From a bacterium (GTDB lineage Bacteria > Bacillota > Clostridia > Lachnospirales > Lachnospiraceae): a stretch of DNA of 64,000 nucleotides. Made by a program: the position numbers and the translations under genes. Below the pieces are notes generated by a model. The model was not told where the DNA came from and searched no databases. It saw only the letters and a program-made list of their open reading frames with translations. Within the stretch, counting starts at the first letter, position 1. The number at the start of each line of letters is the position of its first letter. Positions 17,247 to 26,827 of the stretch are shown piece after piece. The DNA is taken from NCBI GenBank assembly GCA_023667365.1, contig JAMPAG010000002.1, positions 1 through 64,000 on the forward strand, written 5' to 3'.

Positions 17247-17882
17247 TCAAAACTTTCTTAATGTGACAACTACGCGGCGGAACGGTTCTTCGCCTTCGCT
17301 GTGTGTGGTTACATATTTATCATTTTGAAGCGCGGAATGAATAATGCGTCTCTCATAAGGATTCATCGGCTCTAATGAAACGGAACGTTTTGTTCTTTTT
17401 ACCTTATAAGAAATATTCTTTGCCAGATTTTCCAGCGTTTCTTTTCTTCTCTTGCGGTAATTTTCCGTATCCACTTTTACGCGGATATAGTCTTCCGTCC
17501 CTTTATTGACAACGAGAGATACCAGATATTGAAGGGAATCGAGAGTCTGTCCTCTTTTTCCGATCAAAATTCCCATTTCGTCGCCCTTTAAGTCAACATC
17601 CAGCGTTTTTTCATTTTCATCATAAAACGCGTCGATGTCAACGGCATAATTCATTGCATGAAATACGTCCGTTAAGAAATTTTTTGCCGTCTGGTCGATG
17701 CTGAGTTCTTCTTCTTTTACTTTTGCCTCAATCTTCGCCAGTTTTGAGCCGATTCCCAAAAATCCGCTGGAACCTTCTTCCACTACATGATAATCCAGCT
17801 TATCACTCGGTACGCCGTATGCTTCGCATGCTTCCGTAATCGCATCATTGACTGTTTTTCCGGTATATTCTTTATATTCCAT
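17247..17882 (-). CDS. jag: RNA-binding protein Jag/KhpB
   Basis: About 211 residues with three parts. An N-terminal Jag domain reads EYTGKTVNDAITEACEAYG and SSGFLGIGSKLAKIE. A KH domain carries GILIGKRGQTLDSLQYLVSLVVNK, and a C-terminal R3H domain carries MNPYERRIIHSALQ. Jag/KhpB is encoded after yidC in most Firmicutes and binds RNA with KhpA, affecting cell-wall synthesis and sporulation genes. The start at 17882 (MEYKEYTGK) matches the family; an ATG four codons upstream is too close to AAAGGG. Confidence 0.94.
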   Translation of the reverse strand: MEYKEYTGKTVNDAITEACEAYGVPSDKLDYHVVEEGSSGFLGIGSKLAKIEAKVKEEELSIDQTAKNFLTDVFHAMNYAVDIDAFYDENEKTLDVDLKGDEMGILIGKRGQTLDSLQYLVSLVVNKGTEDYIRVKVDTENYRKRRKETLENLAKNISYKVKRTKRSVSLEPMNPYERRIIHSALQNDKYVTTHSEGEEPFRRVVVTLRKF

Positions 17883-17915
17883 TTTCAATCCCATACCCTT
17901 TCTTTACAAAATTTC

Positions 17916-19193
17916 TTACTTACTGTTTCTTTCATTATACTGCTTTACCATATTTGCCTTTGCAGTCAGACTGCCCGGCTTTGCATTGCTGTTATAATAT
18001 TCCGTCGCTTTTTTGATTGCCGCTTCTTTTTCTTCTTTGGAGCGCTCCGGCTTTTGCGACTGCACATTTTTTGTGCTGAGCTTCGCGTTATTATTGAGCT
18101 GCTGGGGAGGCATACCGGCGCGTTTTAATTTTTCGTTGTATTTTTCAATATTCTTTTTCATCATCTCATCCACATCGATCTTATTCAGATGTTTATTGAT
18201 GACGATCTGCTGTACCGTACGGACGAGTGCACTCGCAATCCAGTAAATACCCATACCTGCGGGAAGCGTATAACAAAAGATCGCAGACATGATCGGCATA
18301 ATCATATTCATGGTCTTCATGGAAGCCATCATCGGACTTTGTTCCTGGCCGTTGTTATTTATCTCCGGCTGAGGAGCAAGCTTTACATTCACCCATTGCG
18401 TAATCGCAGAAAGGATCGGAATAAGCGCCGCCAAAACAACAAGCAGCCACGCCCCGCTGCTGATCGCATTACGAATGATAGTAGATGGCGAATCTCCGAT
18501 ATTCAGTCCGAGGAAATTGTTATATTTCATCAGACTTTCATTAACGTTTGCCGCAGAATTTCCATACTGCTCAATAATCTTTTCCCAATCCGAACTGCTT
18601 GCTCTGTTTAATACGTCAATAAAACTGTTCTGGATATTGCTGTATTTTGTTCCCGCAAGAGCGGATTCTGTAAATTGCTTTCTGTAATAAGCATAGCTGC
18701 TGATGTTTTCCTGAAAAAAAGGAATATCCGCAGTTCCAAGATTTTCCACAAAACCGTCGAAACAGGATCGGATCTTTGTCACATAAGCAGGCATCTGATA
18801 AATGACGCGGTAAAGCGCGAATAATACAGGCATCTGAATCAATAATTGTAAACAGCTCCCCGAAGGAGATACGCCGTATTTTGCATAAATGGCGCGCGTT
18901 TCCTGATTCATTTCCATCATGGACTGCTGATCGCTTTTTCCTTTATATTTTTTTTGAATTGCCTGAATTTCGGGATTCATTCTTGCAGACAATTTGGAAA
19001 ATTTCTGCTGCTTAACGGTAAGCGGCATCATCAGCATATAAATTACGATTGTAAAAAGAACAATAGCAAGACCAATATTCGGAATCCGTATCAGATACAG
19101 AAATTCAAAAATAATATTGATGATCTTACCGAGCACCCACACGATATACTTAAAGATCGGTGTGGAGTTCGAGGTTAATAAAATATCTGCCAC
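17916..19193 (-). CDS. yidC: Membrane protein insertase YidC/OxaA
   Basis: A 425-residue polytopic insertase. Hydrophobic segments lie at about 15-60, 100-125, 235-260 and 280-320. Family blocks include NIGLAIVLFTIVIYMLMMPLT, GVSPSGSCLQLLIQMPVLFALYRVI and LPAGMGIYWIASALVRTVQQ. The N-terminus lacks the lipoprotein Cys seen in Bacillus SpoIIIJ. An extended luminal loop (~130-220) separates segments 2 and 3, and the C-terminus is a Lys-rich tail that can contact ribosomes. The start codon is GTG with AGGAGG seven bases upstream. It works with YidD, encoded immediately upstream. Confidence 0.96.
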   Translation of the reverse strand: MADILLTSNSTPIFKYIVWVLGKIINIIFEFLYLIRIPNIGLAIVLFTIVIYMLMMPLTVKQQKFSKLSARMNPEIQAIQKKYKGKSDQQSMMEMNQETRAIYAKYGVSPSGSCLQLLIQMPVLFALYRVIYQMPAYVTKIRSCFDGFVENLGTADIPFFQENISSYAYYRKQFTESALAGTKYSNIQNSFIDVLNRASSSDWEKIIEQYGNSAANVNESLMKYNNFLGLNIGDSPSTIIRNAISSGAWLLVVLAALIPILSAITQWVNVKLAPQPEINNNGQEQSPMMASMKTMNMIMPIMSAIFCYTLPAGMGIYWIASALVRTVQQIVINKHLNKIDVDEMMKKNIEKYNEKLKRAGMPPQQLNNNAKLSTKNVQSQKPERSKEEKEAAIKKATEYYNSNAKPGSLTAKANMVKQYNERNSK

Positions 19194-19216
19194 TTGTTTT
19201 CCTCCTGTCGGACTGA

Positions 19217-19429
19217 TCAGGGTACCGGATCATAACCTCCTTTTGAAAAAGGATTGCACCTTAAAATTCTCCATGCGGCAAGCGCCCCTCCTTTGAACGC
19301 CCCGTATTTTTCCACTGCCTGAAGTCCGTATTCGGAGCAGGACGGATAATAAGGACATTTTGTGCGCTTGAGCGGAGAAAGATATTTCCTGTAAAGTTTG
19401 ATCAGTCCAATCAATATTTTTTTCATCAT
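19217..19429 (-). CDS. yidD: Membrane protein insertion efficiency factor YidD
   Basis: A 70-residue protein. The family signature is complete: [35 protein letters not shown] and [17 protein letters not shown], with three conserved Cys. It is a small membrane-associated factor that assists YidC. The gene begins 14 bases after the rnpA stop. Two consecutive ATG codons are possible starts and the ribosome binding site is weak, which suggests translational coupling to rnpA. Confidence 0.95.
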   Translation of the reverse strand: MMKKILIGLIKLYRKYLSPLKRTKCPYYPSCSEYGLQAVEKYGAFKGGALAAWRILRCNPFSKGGYDPVP

Positions 19430-19443
19430 GATTACGAATTACT

Positions 19444-19782
19444 TCACTTTAATATTTTGTGAAGCTTTGCAAGATGAAGTACGGCACTTTCCATATCCGT
19501 GTATAATATGGATTTCGCATTCACTCGTGCCACGACTACCATGTCTAAACCACTATTAAACATTTCTTCGTGTAGTCTGTAAACCTCGCGGATCAAGCGC
19601 GTCAGGCGATGCCTTACCACACTGTTTCCGACTTTTTTACTGACAGAGATTCCTATCCGGTTCCTACCAAGATTGTTTTTCAATATATACATAACCAGAT
19701 ACTTGTTGGCATAAGATTTGCCGTTTTGGTAGACATTTTGGAAATCCCTGTTCTTTTTTAAGGAATCCGAAAACTTCATCAT
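19444..19782 (-). CDS. rnpA: Ribonuclease P protein component
   Basis: A 112-residue basic protein that assists the RNase P RNA in maturing tRNA 5' ends. It has the N-terminal SLKKNRDFQNVYQNGKSYANKYLVMY and the RNR-type motif RNRIGISVSKKVGNSVVRHRLTRLIRE. The start at 19782 has AGGAAA seven bases upstream; an upstream in-frame ATG at 19818 lies within the hairpin at 19817-19843. It follows rpmH after 163 bases that contain two terminator-like structures, so expression is probably attenuated relative to rpmH. Confidence 0.95.
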   Translation of the reverse strand: MMKFSDSLKKNRDFQNVYQNGKSYANKYLVMYILKNNLGRNRIGISVSKKVGNSVVRHRLTRLIREVYRLHEEMFNSGLDMVVVARVNAKSILYTDMESAVLHLAKLHKILK

Positions 19783-19816
19783 TTTACGCTTTCCTGTTTT
19801 TTCCGTTTTCTTTAAC

Positions 19817-19843
19817 AAAAAAGAGTGCTTTGCACTCTTTTTT
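19817..19843. terminator. Hairpin between rpmH and rnpA
   Basis: A perfect A6-GAGTGC-TTT-GCACTC-T6 hairpin, symmetrical and so able to act in either direction. It lies 35 bases upstream of the rnpA start. Together with the tandem hairpin after rpmH it should limit read-through into rnpA-yidD-yidC. Confidence 0.75.
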
Positions 19844-19890
19844 ACTTATAAGAAATTCACAACCTCAGAAGAATCTGCAAAACGGATTCA

Positions 19891-19940
19891 AAAGAACTGC
19901 CTTTGGCAGTTCTTTGAAAGAGTTTCGCGTCAGCGAAATT
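19891..19940 (-). terminator. Tandem-hairpin terminator, copy 2 (after rpmH)
   Basis: On the minus strand, directly after the rpmH stop: TTTCGC-TGAC-GCGAAA (19923-19938), the linker CTTTC, then AAAGAACTGCC-AAA-GGCAGTTCTTT (19891-19915). The layout is the same as the modules after DUF378 and dnaN. Confidence 0.75.
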
Positions 19941-19945
19941 CTTTT

Positions 19946-20080
19946 TTATGCTGACAGTCTCTTTCTTCCTTTTGCGCGGCGGGCTGCCAGAACTTTTCTT
20001 CCGCCCGGCGTGCTCATTCTGGAACGAAAACCATGCACTTTCTTTCTCTGTCTATTCTTAGGCTGAAACGTCATCTTCAT
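19946..20080 (-). CDS. rpmH: 50S ribosomal protein L34
   Basis: A 44-residue very basic protein: [19 protein letters not shown] then a conserved [15 protein letters not shown]-type core, ending KGRKRLSA. This is the standard L34 sequence and length. AAGGAGG precedes the ATG by 11 bases; an in-frame second ATG (Met3) is the alternative start. It has a near-consensus promoter at 20163-20191 and marks the left border of oriC. Confidence 0.97.
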   Translation of the reverse strand: MKMTFQPKNRQRKKVHGFRSRMSTPGGRKVLAARRAKGRKRLSA

Positions 20081-20162
20081 AATGGAATACACCTCCTTAT
20101 CCTGTTACCTCTTCTATAAAAATAGGTAAACTATTTTGCGATATTGAAAAACAATCGTTACA

Positions 20163-20191
20163 ATTATATAAGAAGAAAATATCCACGTCAA
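20163..20191 (-). promoter_or_regulatory. rpmH promoter
   Basis: Minus strand TTGACG (20186-20191), 17 bases, TATAAT (20163-20168): nearly the full sigma-A consensus. Its predicted start is about 75 bases before the rpmH ATG. Confidence 0.8.
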
Positions 20192-20308
20192 TACAATTTC
20201 TTCAAATTTTAGAATTTATAAAAACCACGAAAAAGCCCTTAAAAATTCGTGATTTTGTATAATTTCCATATTTAGTGATTCATAATCATTTTTTATCTAA
20301 ATATTGCG

Positions 20309-20338
20309 TTGACGATAAAAAATGCCGCTTTACATAAT
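20309..20338 (+). promoter_or_regulatory. Candidate dnaA promoter
   Basis: TTGACG (20309-20314), 18 bases, CATAAT (20333-20338). Two DnaA boxes begin two bases after the -10, where bound DnaA would block transcription, consistent with autorepression. The leader to the dnaA ATG would be nearly 300 bases. Confidence 0.55.
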
Positions 20339-20339
20339 A

Positions 20340-20348
20340 TTATCCACA
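20340..20348 (+). promoter_or_regulatory. DnaA box 1
   Basis: Exact TTATCCACA. It overlaps the predicted dnaA transcription start. Confidence 0.88.
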
Positions 20349-20362
20349 ATTTGTTTATATCT

Positions 20363-20371
20363 TGTGGATAA
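20363..20371 (-). promoter_or_regulatory. DnaA box 2
   Basis: Exact TTATCCACA on the minus strand, 23 bp from box 1 and facing it. Confidence 0.88.
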
Positions 20372-20470
20372 CTTTTTCATTCACCGTGTAAAACAAATAA
20401 TTCATAAAAAGAAACCTCTTTATACATTTACTTTACTCATAGTGGAAACTGTTCATCTTTTTGTGAAACA

Positions 20471-20479
20471 TTATACACA
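20471..20479 (+). promoter_or_regulatory. DnaA box 3
   Basis: TTATACACA fits the relaxed consensus TTATNCACA. Confidence 0.7.
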
Positions 20480-20636
20480 AATGAAACATAATTTATCACT
20501 ATTATGTAAACTTGATGTTTTATCCGTCAGACATAATCCAAATCATTCTTTGCGATTGCTTTTTTTCGTGCTTTCATTTAATATGATAGATAAGGATATG
20601 AAGACGGTCGATCGAAATAGAAAGTATAGGTATGAA

Positions 20637-22034
20637 ATGGCTTCTCGTACGGATAATGAAAAGAAATTAAAAGAAAACTGGGAACAGATTAAGGAAACGA
20701 TCAAAACAGAGTACAATGTATCGAATATCGCATATAACACATGGATTTCCCCTCTCTCATTCCATCATGAGGAAAATGATGTAATCACTGCTCTCATCAC
20801 AGGAACCAACGCCGATAATTCTCTTGCACTGGAATACATCAATAATAAGTACAAAACCTTTTTTCAGGTAACCATATCGGAATTTATGAACCACGAATAC
20901 GATATTAAATTCGTTCTGGAAAAAGATATTCAGCCCGAAGAAGGCAAAGAATTGTCCGGTCATGCCGAAAAAGGCAATATCTACAATATTAAATATGAAA
21001 ACGCACACTTAAATTCCAAGTACACATTCGATACATTTGTTGTCGGAAATAACAACAAACTTGCGCAGTCCGCTGCGCTTGCCGTTGCGGAATCTCCGGG
21101 AAAAGCATATAATCCGCTTTATCTTTACGGCGGACCGGGACTTGGCAAGACCCACCTCATGCATTCGATCGGACATTTTATCTTGGAGCAGAGTCCGAAC
21201 ATGACCGTGCTCTATGTCACATCGGAACAGTTTATGAACGAAGTGATCCAGTCTATCCGAAGCGGTAACGCCAACATGATGACAAAGCTGCGGGATAAAT
21301 ACCGCACGGTCGATGTTCTTTTAATTGACGATATTCAGTTTATTATCGGAAAAGAAAGTACGCAGGAAGAATTTTTCCATACGTTTAACGTCCTTCATGA
21401 AGCGGGAAAGCAGATTGTCATTTCCTCGGACAAACCTCCAAAAGATATGGAAACCCTGGACGAACGTTTCCGCTCCCGCTTTGTATCCGGTCTTTCCGCA
21501 GATATTGGCGCTCCCGATTATGAGACACGCGTCGCTATTTTACAGAAAAACGCGGAAAACTATTATCATAAGATAGACGATTCCATCATCCGCTACATTG
21601 CGGAGAATGTGACTTCCAATATCAGGGAATTGGAAGGATCCCTCAATAAAGTTATCGCCTACTCTAAGATCAGAAAAGAAGAGCTCACATTAGAGCTTGC
21701 CAAAAATGCATTAAAAGACATTATCTCACCGGAACAGAATCGCGATATTACTCCTTCTTATATTATAGAAGTCGTCGCGGAACATTTTTCCATCAGCCCG
21801 GATGATATTATGTCCAAAAAACGAAACTCAGAATTTGTACTTCCCAGGCAGATTTGTATGTACCTGTGTCGTACGATGACGGCGACATCTTTGGAAGCCA
21901 CCGCGAAGCTGTTATGTAAAAAAGATCACACGACTGTGATCCACGGCGTCAACAAAATCACGAAAGAAATTACGACAAACAGCGAACTGGCGTCCAAAAT
22001 CGACATCATCAAAAAAAAGTTGAACCCTATTTAA
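20637..22034 (+). CDS. dnaA: Chromosomal replication initiator DnaA
   Basis: About 465 residues. Domain I begins LKENWEQIKETIKTEYN; a short variable domain II follows. The AAA+ domain III carries LYGGPGLGKTHLMHSIG (Walker A) and VLLIDDIQFI (Walker B). Domain IV ends with a DnaA-box-binding helix region, LCKKDHTTVIHGVNKI. The chosen start is the ATG at 20637, six bases after a weak TAGG; an ATG 13 codons earlier (20598) is possible. The frame is open back to 20322 across oriC, which I do not regard as coding. It is followed by dnaN after 251 bases of box-containing DNA. Confidence 0.97.
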   Translation: MASRTDNEKKLKENWEQIKETIKTEYNVSNIAYNTWISPLSFHHEENDVITALITGTNADNSLALEYINNKYKTFFQVTISEFMNHEYDIKFVLEKDIQPEEGKELSGHAEKGNIYNIKYENAHLNSKYTFDTFVVGNNNKLAQSAALAVAESPGKAYNPLYLYGGPGLGKTHLMHSIGHFILEQSPNMTVLYVTSEQFMNEVIQSIRSGNANMMTKLRDKYRTVDVLLIDDIQFIIGKESTQEEFFHTFNVLHEAGKQIVISSDKPPKDMETLDERFRSRFVSGLSADIGAPDYETRVAILQKNAENYYHKIDDSIIRYIAENVTSNIRELEGSLNKVIAYSKIRKEELTLELAKNALKDIISPEQNRDITPSYIIEVVAEHFSISPDDIMSKKRNSEFVLPRQICMYLCRTMTATSLEATAKLLCKKDHTTVIHGVNKITKEITTNSELASKIDIIKKKLNPI

Positions 22035-22109
22035 GCTTGAAAATAAAGGAAAACGTGAATAAAAATCTCTTAATCACATAAATTGTGGTCTATTTTCACA
22101 ACTTTAACG

Positions 22110-22138
22110 TGGAAATTTTGTTAGAGATTTAGTATAAT
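22110..22138 (+). promoter_or_regulatory. Candidate dnaN promoter
   Basis: TGGAAA (22110-22115), 17 bases, TATAAT (22133-22138). A DnaA box starts nine bases downstream, so DnaA could regulate dnaN-recF-gyrBA from here. Confidence 0.55.
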
Positions 22139-22146
22139 AGAATAGG

Positions 22147-22155
22147 TTATCCACA
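22147..22155 (+). promoter_or_regulatory. DnaA box 4 (oriC right part)
   Basis: Exact TTATCCACA in the 251-bp AT-rich dnaA-dnaN spacer, the counterpart of the right half of a bipartite origin. I saw no further exact box in this spacer. Confidence 0.85.
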
Positions 22156-22285
22156 TTTCCACATTCATTATTACTATTTTTACGAAATAAATCTTTTTAT
22201 TTATTATTTTATTTATCGCGCTTGCGCGGGCTGACGATGACGGATGCATCGTTATGCAAGCACTCAAAGAAGGGAGTTTTTAGAA

Positions 22286-23395
22286 ATGAAATTCATATGT
22301 TCAAAAGCAAACCTCTTAGCCGGTGTGCAGACAGTCTCCAAAGCGGTGCCGAATAAGACGACCATGTCCATTCTGGAATGCATTCTCGTAGATACGACAA
22401 AAGGAAATATCACGCTGACAGCGAATGATATGGAGCTTGGTATTGAAACAGTCATTCAGGGTAATATCGTGGAACGGGGAATCATTGCATTGGACGCAAA
22501 AATATTCTTGGATATTGTGCGTAAGCTTCCCGACAATGACATTACCGTTGAGACGGATCCAAATTATAAGACAACGATCACATGTGAAAAGGCAAAATTT
22601 AACATTATCGGAAAATCAGGCGAAGATTTTTCCTATCTTCCGTCGATCGAGAGAAACGATTCCATCGTATTATCTCAGTTTTCTTTGAAAGAAGTAGTCA
22701 GACAGACGATCTTTTCGATTTCTGATAATGATACGAATAAGATCATGAGCGGAGAATTATTTGAAATCACGGATGACAGGTTAAAAGTCGTATCTCTTGA
22801 CGGCCACCGCGTATCCATCCGCAATATTGTATTAAAAAATTCTTATCCTCACAAAAAAGTGATCGTTCCGGGAAAAACGTTGAGCGAAATCAGCAAGATT
22901 CTTCCCGGAGACGTAGATAAAGACGTTCATATTTTCTTTATGGACAGACATATCGTGTTTGAATTTGACAAAACCGTTGTGGTATCGAGACTGATCGAAG
23001 GAGAATATCTCCGGATCGAGCAGATGCTCAGCAACGATTACGAGACGAAAGTGACGGTTAATAAACGTGTTTTACTGGAATGTATCGACCGCGCGACGCT
23101 GCTCGTCAAAGAAGGCGATAAAAAGCCGATCATTATTAACATTCTGGATGGCGTAATGGAGTTAAAGATTAACTCCATCATCGGAAGTATGAACGAAGAT
23201 ATTGATATTCAAAAGACAGGAAAGGATATGATGATCGGATTTAATCCGAATTTTCTGATCGATGCGCTGAAAGTCATCGATGACGATGATATTGATATTT
23301 ATTTAGTCAGCGCAAAGGCGCCCTGCTTTATCAGGGATGTAAAGGAAAATTATATTTACATGATTCTTCCGGTAAACTTTACAACGGTTCAATAA
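22286..23395 (+). CDS. dnaN: DNA polymerase III beta subunit (sliding clamp)
   Basis: A 369-residue clamp protein that forms the dimeric ring tethering polymerase and many repair proteins to DNA. Typical blocks are MKFICSKANLLAGVQTVSKAV at the start, the segment LPDNDITVETD, and the C-terminal end YIYMILPV in the partner-binding pocket region. The ATG at 22286 has GGGAG nine bases upstream; the frame is open further back without a start signal. At least two proteins in this window carry clamp-binding QLSLF motifs (rarA and the radical SAM protein). It is followed by a tandem-hairpin terminator yet is close to yaaA. Confidence 0.97.
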   Translation: MKFICSKANLLAGVQTVSKAVPNKTTMSILECILVDTTKGNITLTANDMELGIETVIQGNIVERGIIALDAKIFLDIVRKLPDNDITVETDPNYKTTITCEKAKFNIIGKSGEDFSYLPSIERNDSIVLSQFSLKEVVRQTIFSISDNDTNKIMSGELFEITDDRLKVVSLDGHRVSIRNIVLKNSYPHKKVIVPGKTLSEISKILPGDVDKDVHIFFMDRHIVFEFDKTVVVSRLIEGEYLRIEQMLSNDYETKVTVNKRVLLECIDRATLLVKEGDKKPIIINILDGVMELKINSIIGSMNEDIDIQKTGKDMMIGFNPNFLIDALKVIDDDDIDIYLVSAKAPCFIRDVKENYIYMILPVNFTTVQ

Positions 23396-23400
23396 AAAAT

Positions 23401-23441
23401 CGCGCTTCGCGCGCTTTCAAAGAATTGCAAAGCAATTCTTT
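23401..23441 (+). terminator. Tandem-hairpin terminator, copy 3 (after dnaN)
   Basis: Five bases after the dnaN stop: CGCGC-TTC-GCGCG (23401-23413), then CTTTC and the hairpin AAAGAATTGC-AAA-GCAATTCTTT (23419-23441). Both stems differ from copy 1 by compensating changes, so the structure, not the sequence, is kept. Confidence 0.75.
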
Positions 23442-23484
23442 CAGGTGATAAAAACGGGCAGGGAAAAGAATAAACAGGAAAAAA

Positions 23485-23703
23485 ATGGAAAAAATTACGA
23501 TCAACGATACGTTTATTAAGCTGGGACAGGCGATGAAACTTGCCGGTCTTGTCGATTCCGGATTAGACGCCAAGATAGAGATTCAGGACGGAAATGTGAA
23601 AGTGGGCGGGGAAGTCTGTTTACAGCGCGGCAAAAAATTATATGACGGCGATACGTTTTCTTTTAACGGAAAAGAAGTCGTAGTGTCTTCAAGCGTCAGA
23701 TAA
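23485..23703 (+). CDS. yaaA: S4-domain RNA-binding protein YaaA/RlbA
   Basis: A 72-residue protein that is essentially one S4 domain: FIKLGQAMKLAGLVDSG, VKVGGEVCLQRGKKLYDGDTF, then a beta strand. It is the small gene always found between dnaN and recF in Firmicutes and has been linked to ribosome assembly. It starts about 90 bases after dnaN and is 21 bases before recF. Confidence 0.93.
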   Translation: MEKITINDTFIKLGQAMKLAGLVDSGLDAKIEIQDGNVKVGGEVCLQRGKKLYDGDTFSFNGKEVVVSSSVR

Positions 23704-23724
23704 GAGAGCGGGATTGATTTTTAT

Positions 23725-24810
23725 ATGGTCATTAAAGCGTTAGAATTAAATCAGTTTCGTAATTACGAACAATTAGAGCTTTCCTTTGATGAAGGAACGA
23801 ATATTTTATACGGCGATAACGCGCAGGGAAAAACCAATATTTTAGAGGCGATTTATCTTTCTGCAACGACAAAATCTCACAAAGGAAGCAAAGATAAAGA
23901 TATGATCCGCTTCGGCGAAGAAGAAGCGCATATCAGAACAATCCTTACAAAAAACGGAATGGATCAGCGTATCGATATGCATCTTCGCAGCAGTAAGACA
24001 AAGGGAATTGCAATCGACGGCACAAAAATCAAGAAGGCGGCACAACTTTTAGGAATTTTGAATGTTGTCTTTTTTTCGCCGGAGGATCTCTCGATCATCA
24101 AAAACGGTCCCGCCGAGCGAAGGCATTTTATAGACATGGAGCTTTGTCAGCTGGATTCCTTTTATCTTTACAATCTCAATCATTACAATAAGATTGTAAA
24201 TCAGAGAAATTCTCTGTTAAAAGATTTATTTATGAATCCGGATCTGCGGGATACGCTTTCCATTTGGGATTCGCAGCTTCTTTCTTACGGAAGTAAGATC
24301 ATAGAACGCAGAAAATTATTTATAGAGCAGCTTAACGAGATCATTTATGAAATACATAGGCAGCTTTCAGGCGACCATGAACATATTCAGATTTATTATG
24401 AGCCGAACGTGGAAGCTGCGGATTATGAAAAAAAGATGAAATCCCGTCAGGAGGTCGATATTCGCTTAAAGCAGACAACGGTCGGTCCGCACAGGGATGA
24501 TTTTTCTTTTATGGCGGATCATGTGGATATTCGTAAATTTGGTTCGCAGGGACAGCAGAGGACAGCGGCATTATCACTAAAGCTGTCGGAAATCGAGCTG
24601 GTCAAAAAAATAACGGGAGACACCCCGGTTCTGTTGTTAGACGATGTTCTTTCCGAATTGGACAGCAGCCGGCAGAATTACCTGTTAAATTATATCAAAG
24701 ATATTCAGACGATCGTCACCTGTACGGGTCTTGACGATTTTGTAAATAACCGTTTTACGATCAATAAAGTATTTCAGATCGTAAAAGGAACAGTGGCGGA
24801 AAGCAACTGA
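23725..24810 (+). CDS. recF: DNA replication and repair protein RecF
   Basis: A 361-residue SMC-like ATPase that helps load RecA at gaps and forks. Walker A is GDNAQGKTNILEAIY (from residue 30), the ABC-type signature is FGSQGQQRTAALSLKL, and Walker B is PVLLLDDVLSELD. Length and order are standard. It starts 21 bases after yaaA and ends 48 bases before gyrB. Confidence 0.97.
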   Translation: MVIKALELNQFRNYEQLELSFDEGTNILYGDNAQGKTNILEAIYLSATTKSHKGSKDKDMIRFGEEEAHIRTILTKNGMDQRIDMHLRSSKTKGIAIDGTKIKKAAQLLGILNVVFFSPEDLSIIKNGPAERRHFIDMELCQLDSFYLYNLNHYNKIVNQRNSLLKDLFMNPDLRDTLSIWDSQLLSYGSKIIERRKLFIEQLNEIIYEIHRQLSGDHEHIQIYYEPNVEAADYEKKMKSRQEVDIRLKQTTVGPHRDDFSFMADHVDIRKFGSQGQQRTAALSLKLSEIELVKKITGDTPVLLLDDVLSELDSSRQNYLLNYIKDIQTIVTCTGLDDFVNNRFTINKVFQIVKGTVAESN

Positions 24811-24834
24811 AGATGAAGGAAAACGGAAGCATAG

Positions 24835-26781
<1,947 letters not shown>

Positions 26782-26827
26782 ACAGATTTTTTAGCTTGCA
26801 GTGAACAGAAAGGCATGGTTTGTAAAT

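Larger units (their letters stand above)
20081..20636. other. oriC, left part (rpmH-dnaA intergenic region)
   Basis: This ~550-bp AT-rich region between divergent rpmH and dnaA contains DnaA boxes at 20340-20348, 20363-20371 and 20471-20479, the rpmH promoter and a dnaA promoter. A second box region lies downstream of dnaA (22147). This is the bipartite origin layout known from Bacillus subtilis. A continuous reading frame crosses the region into dnaA but shows no start signal and is not a gene. Confidence 0.85.

Noticed and set aside
20322-20636. 105 extra in-frame codons before dnaA
   Set aside because: The frame crosses DnaA boxes and a promoter, the residues look like random AT-rich translation, and homologues start near MASRTD or slightly before. 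Not coding.
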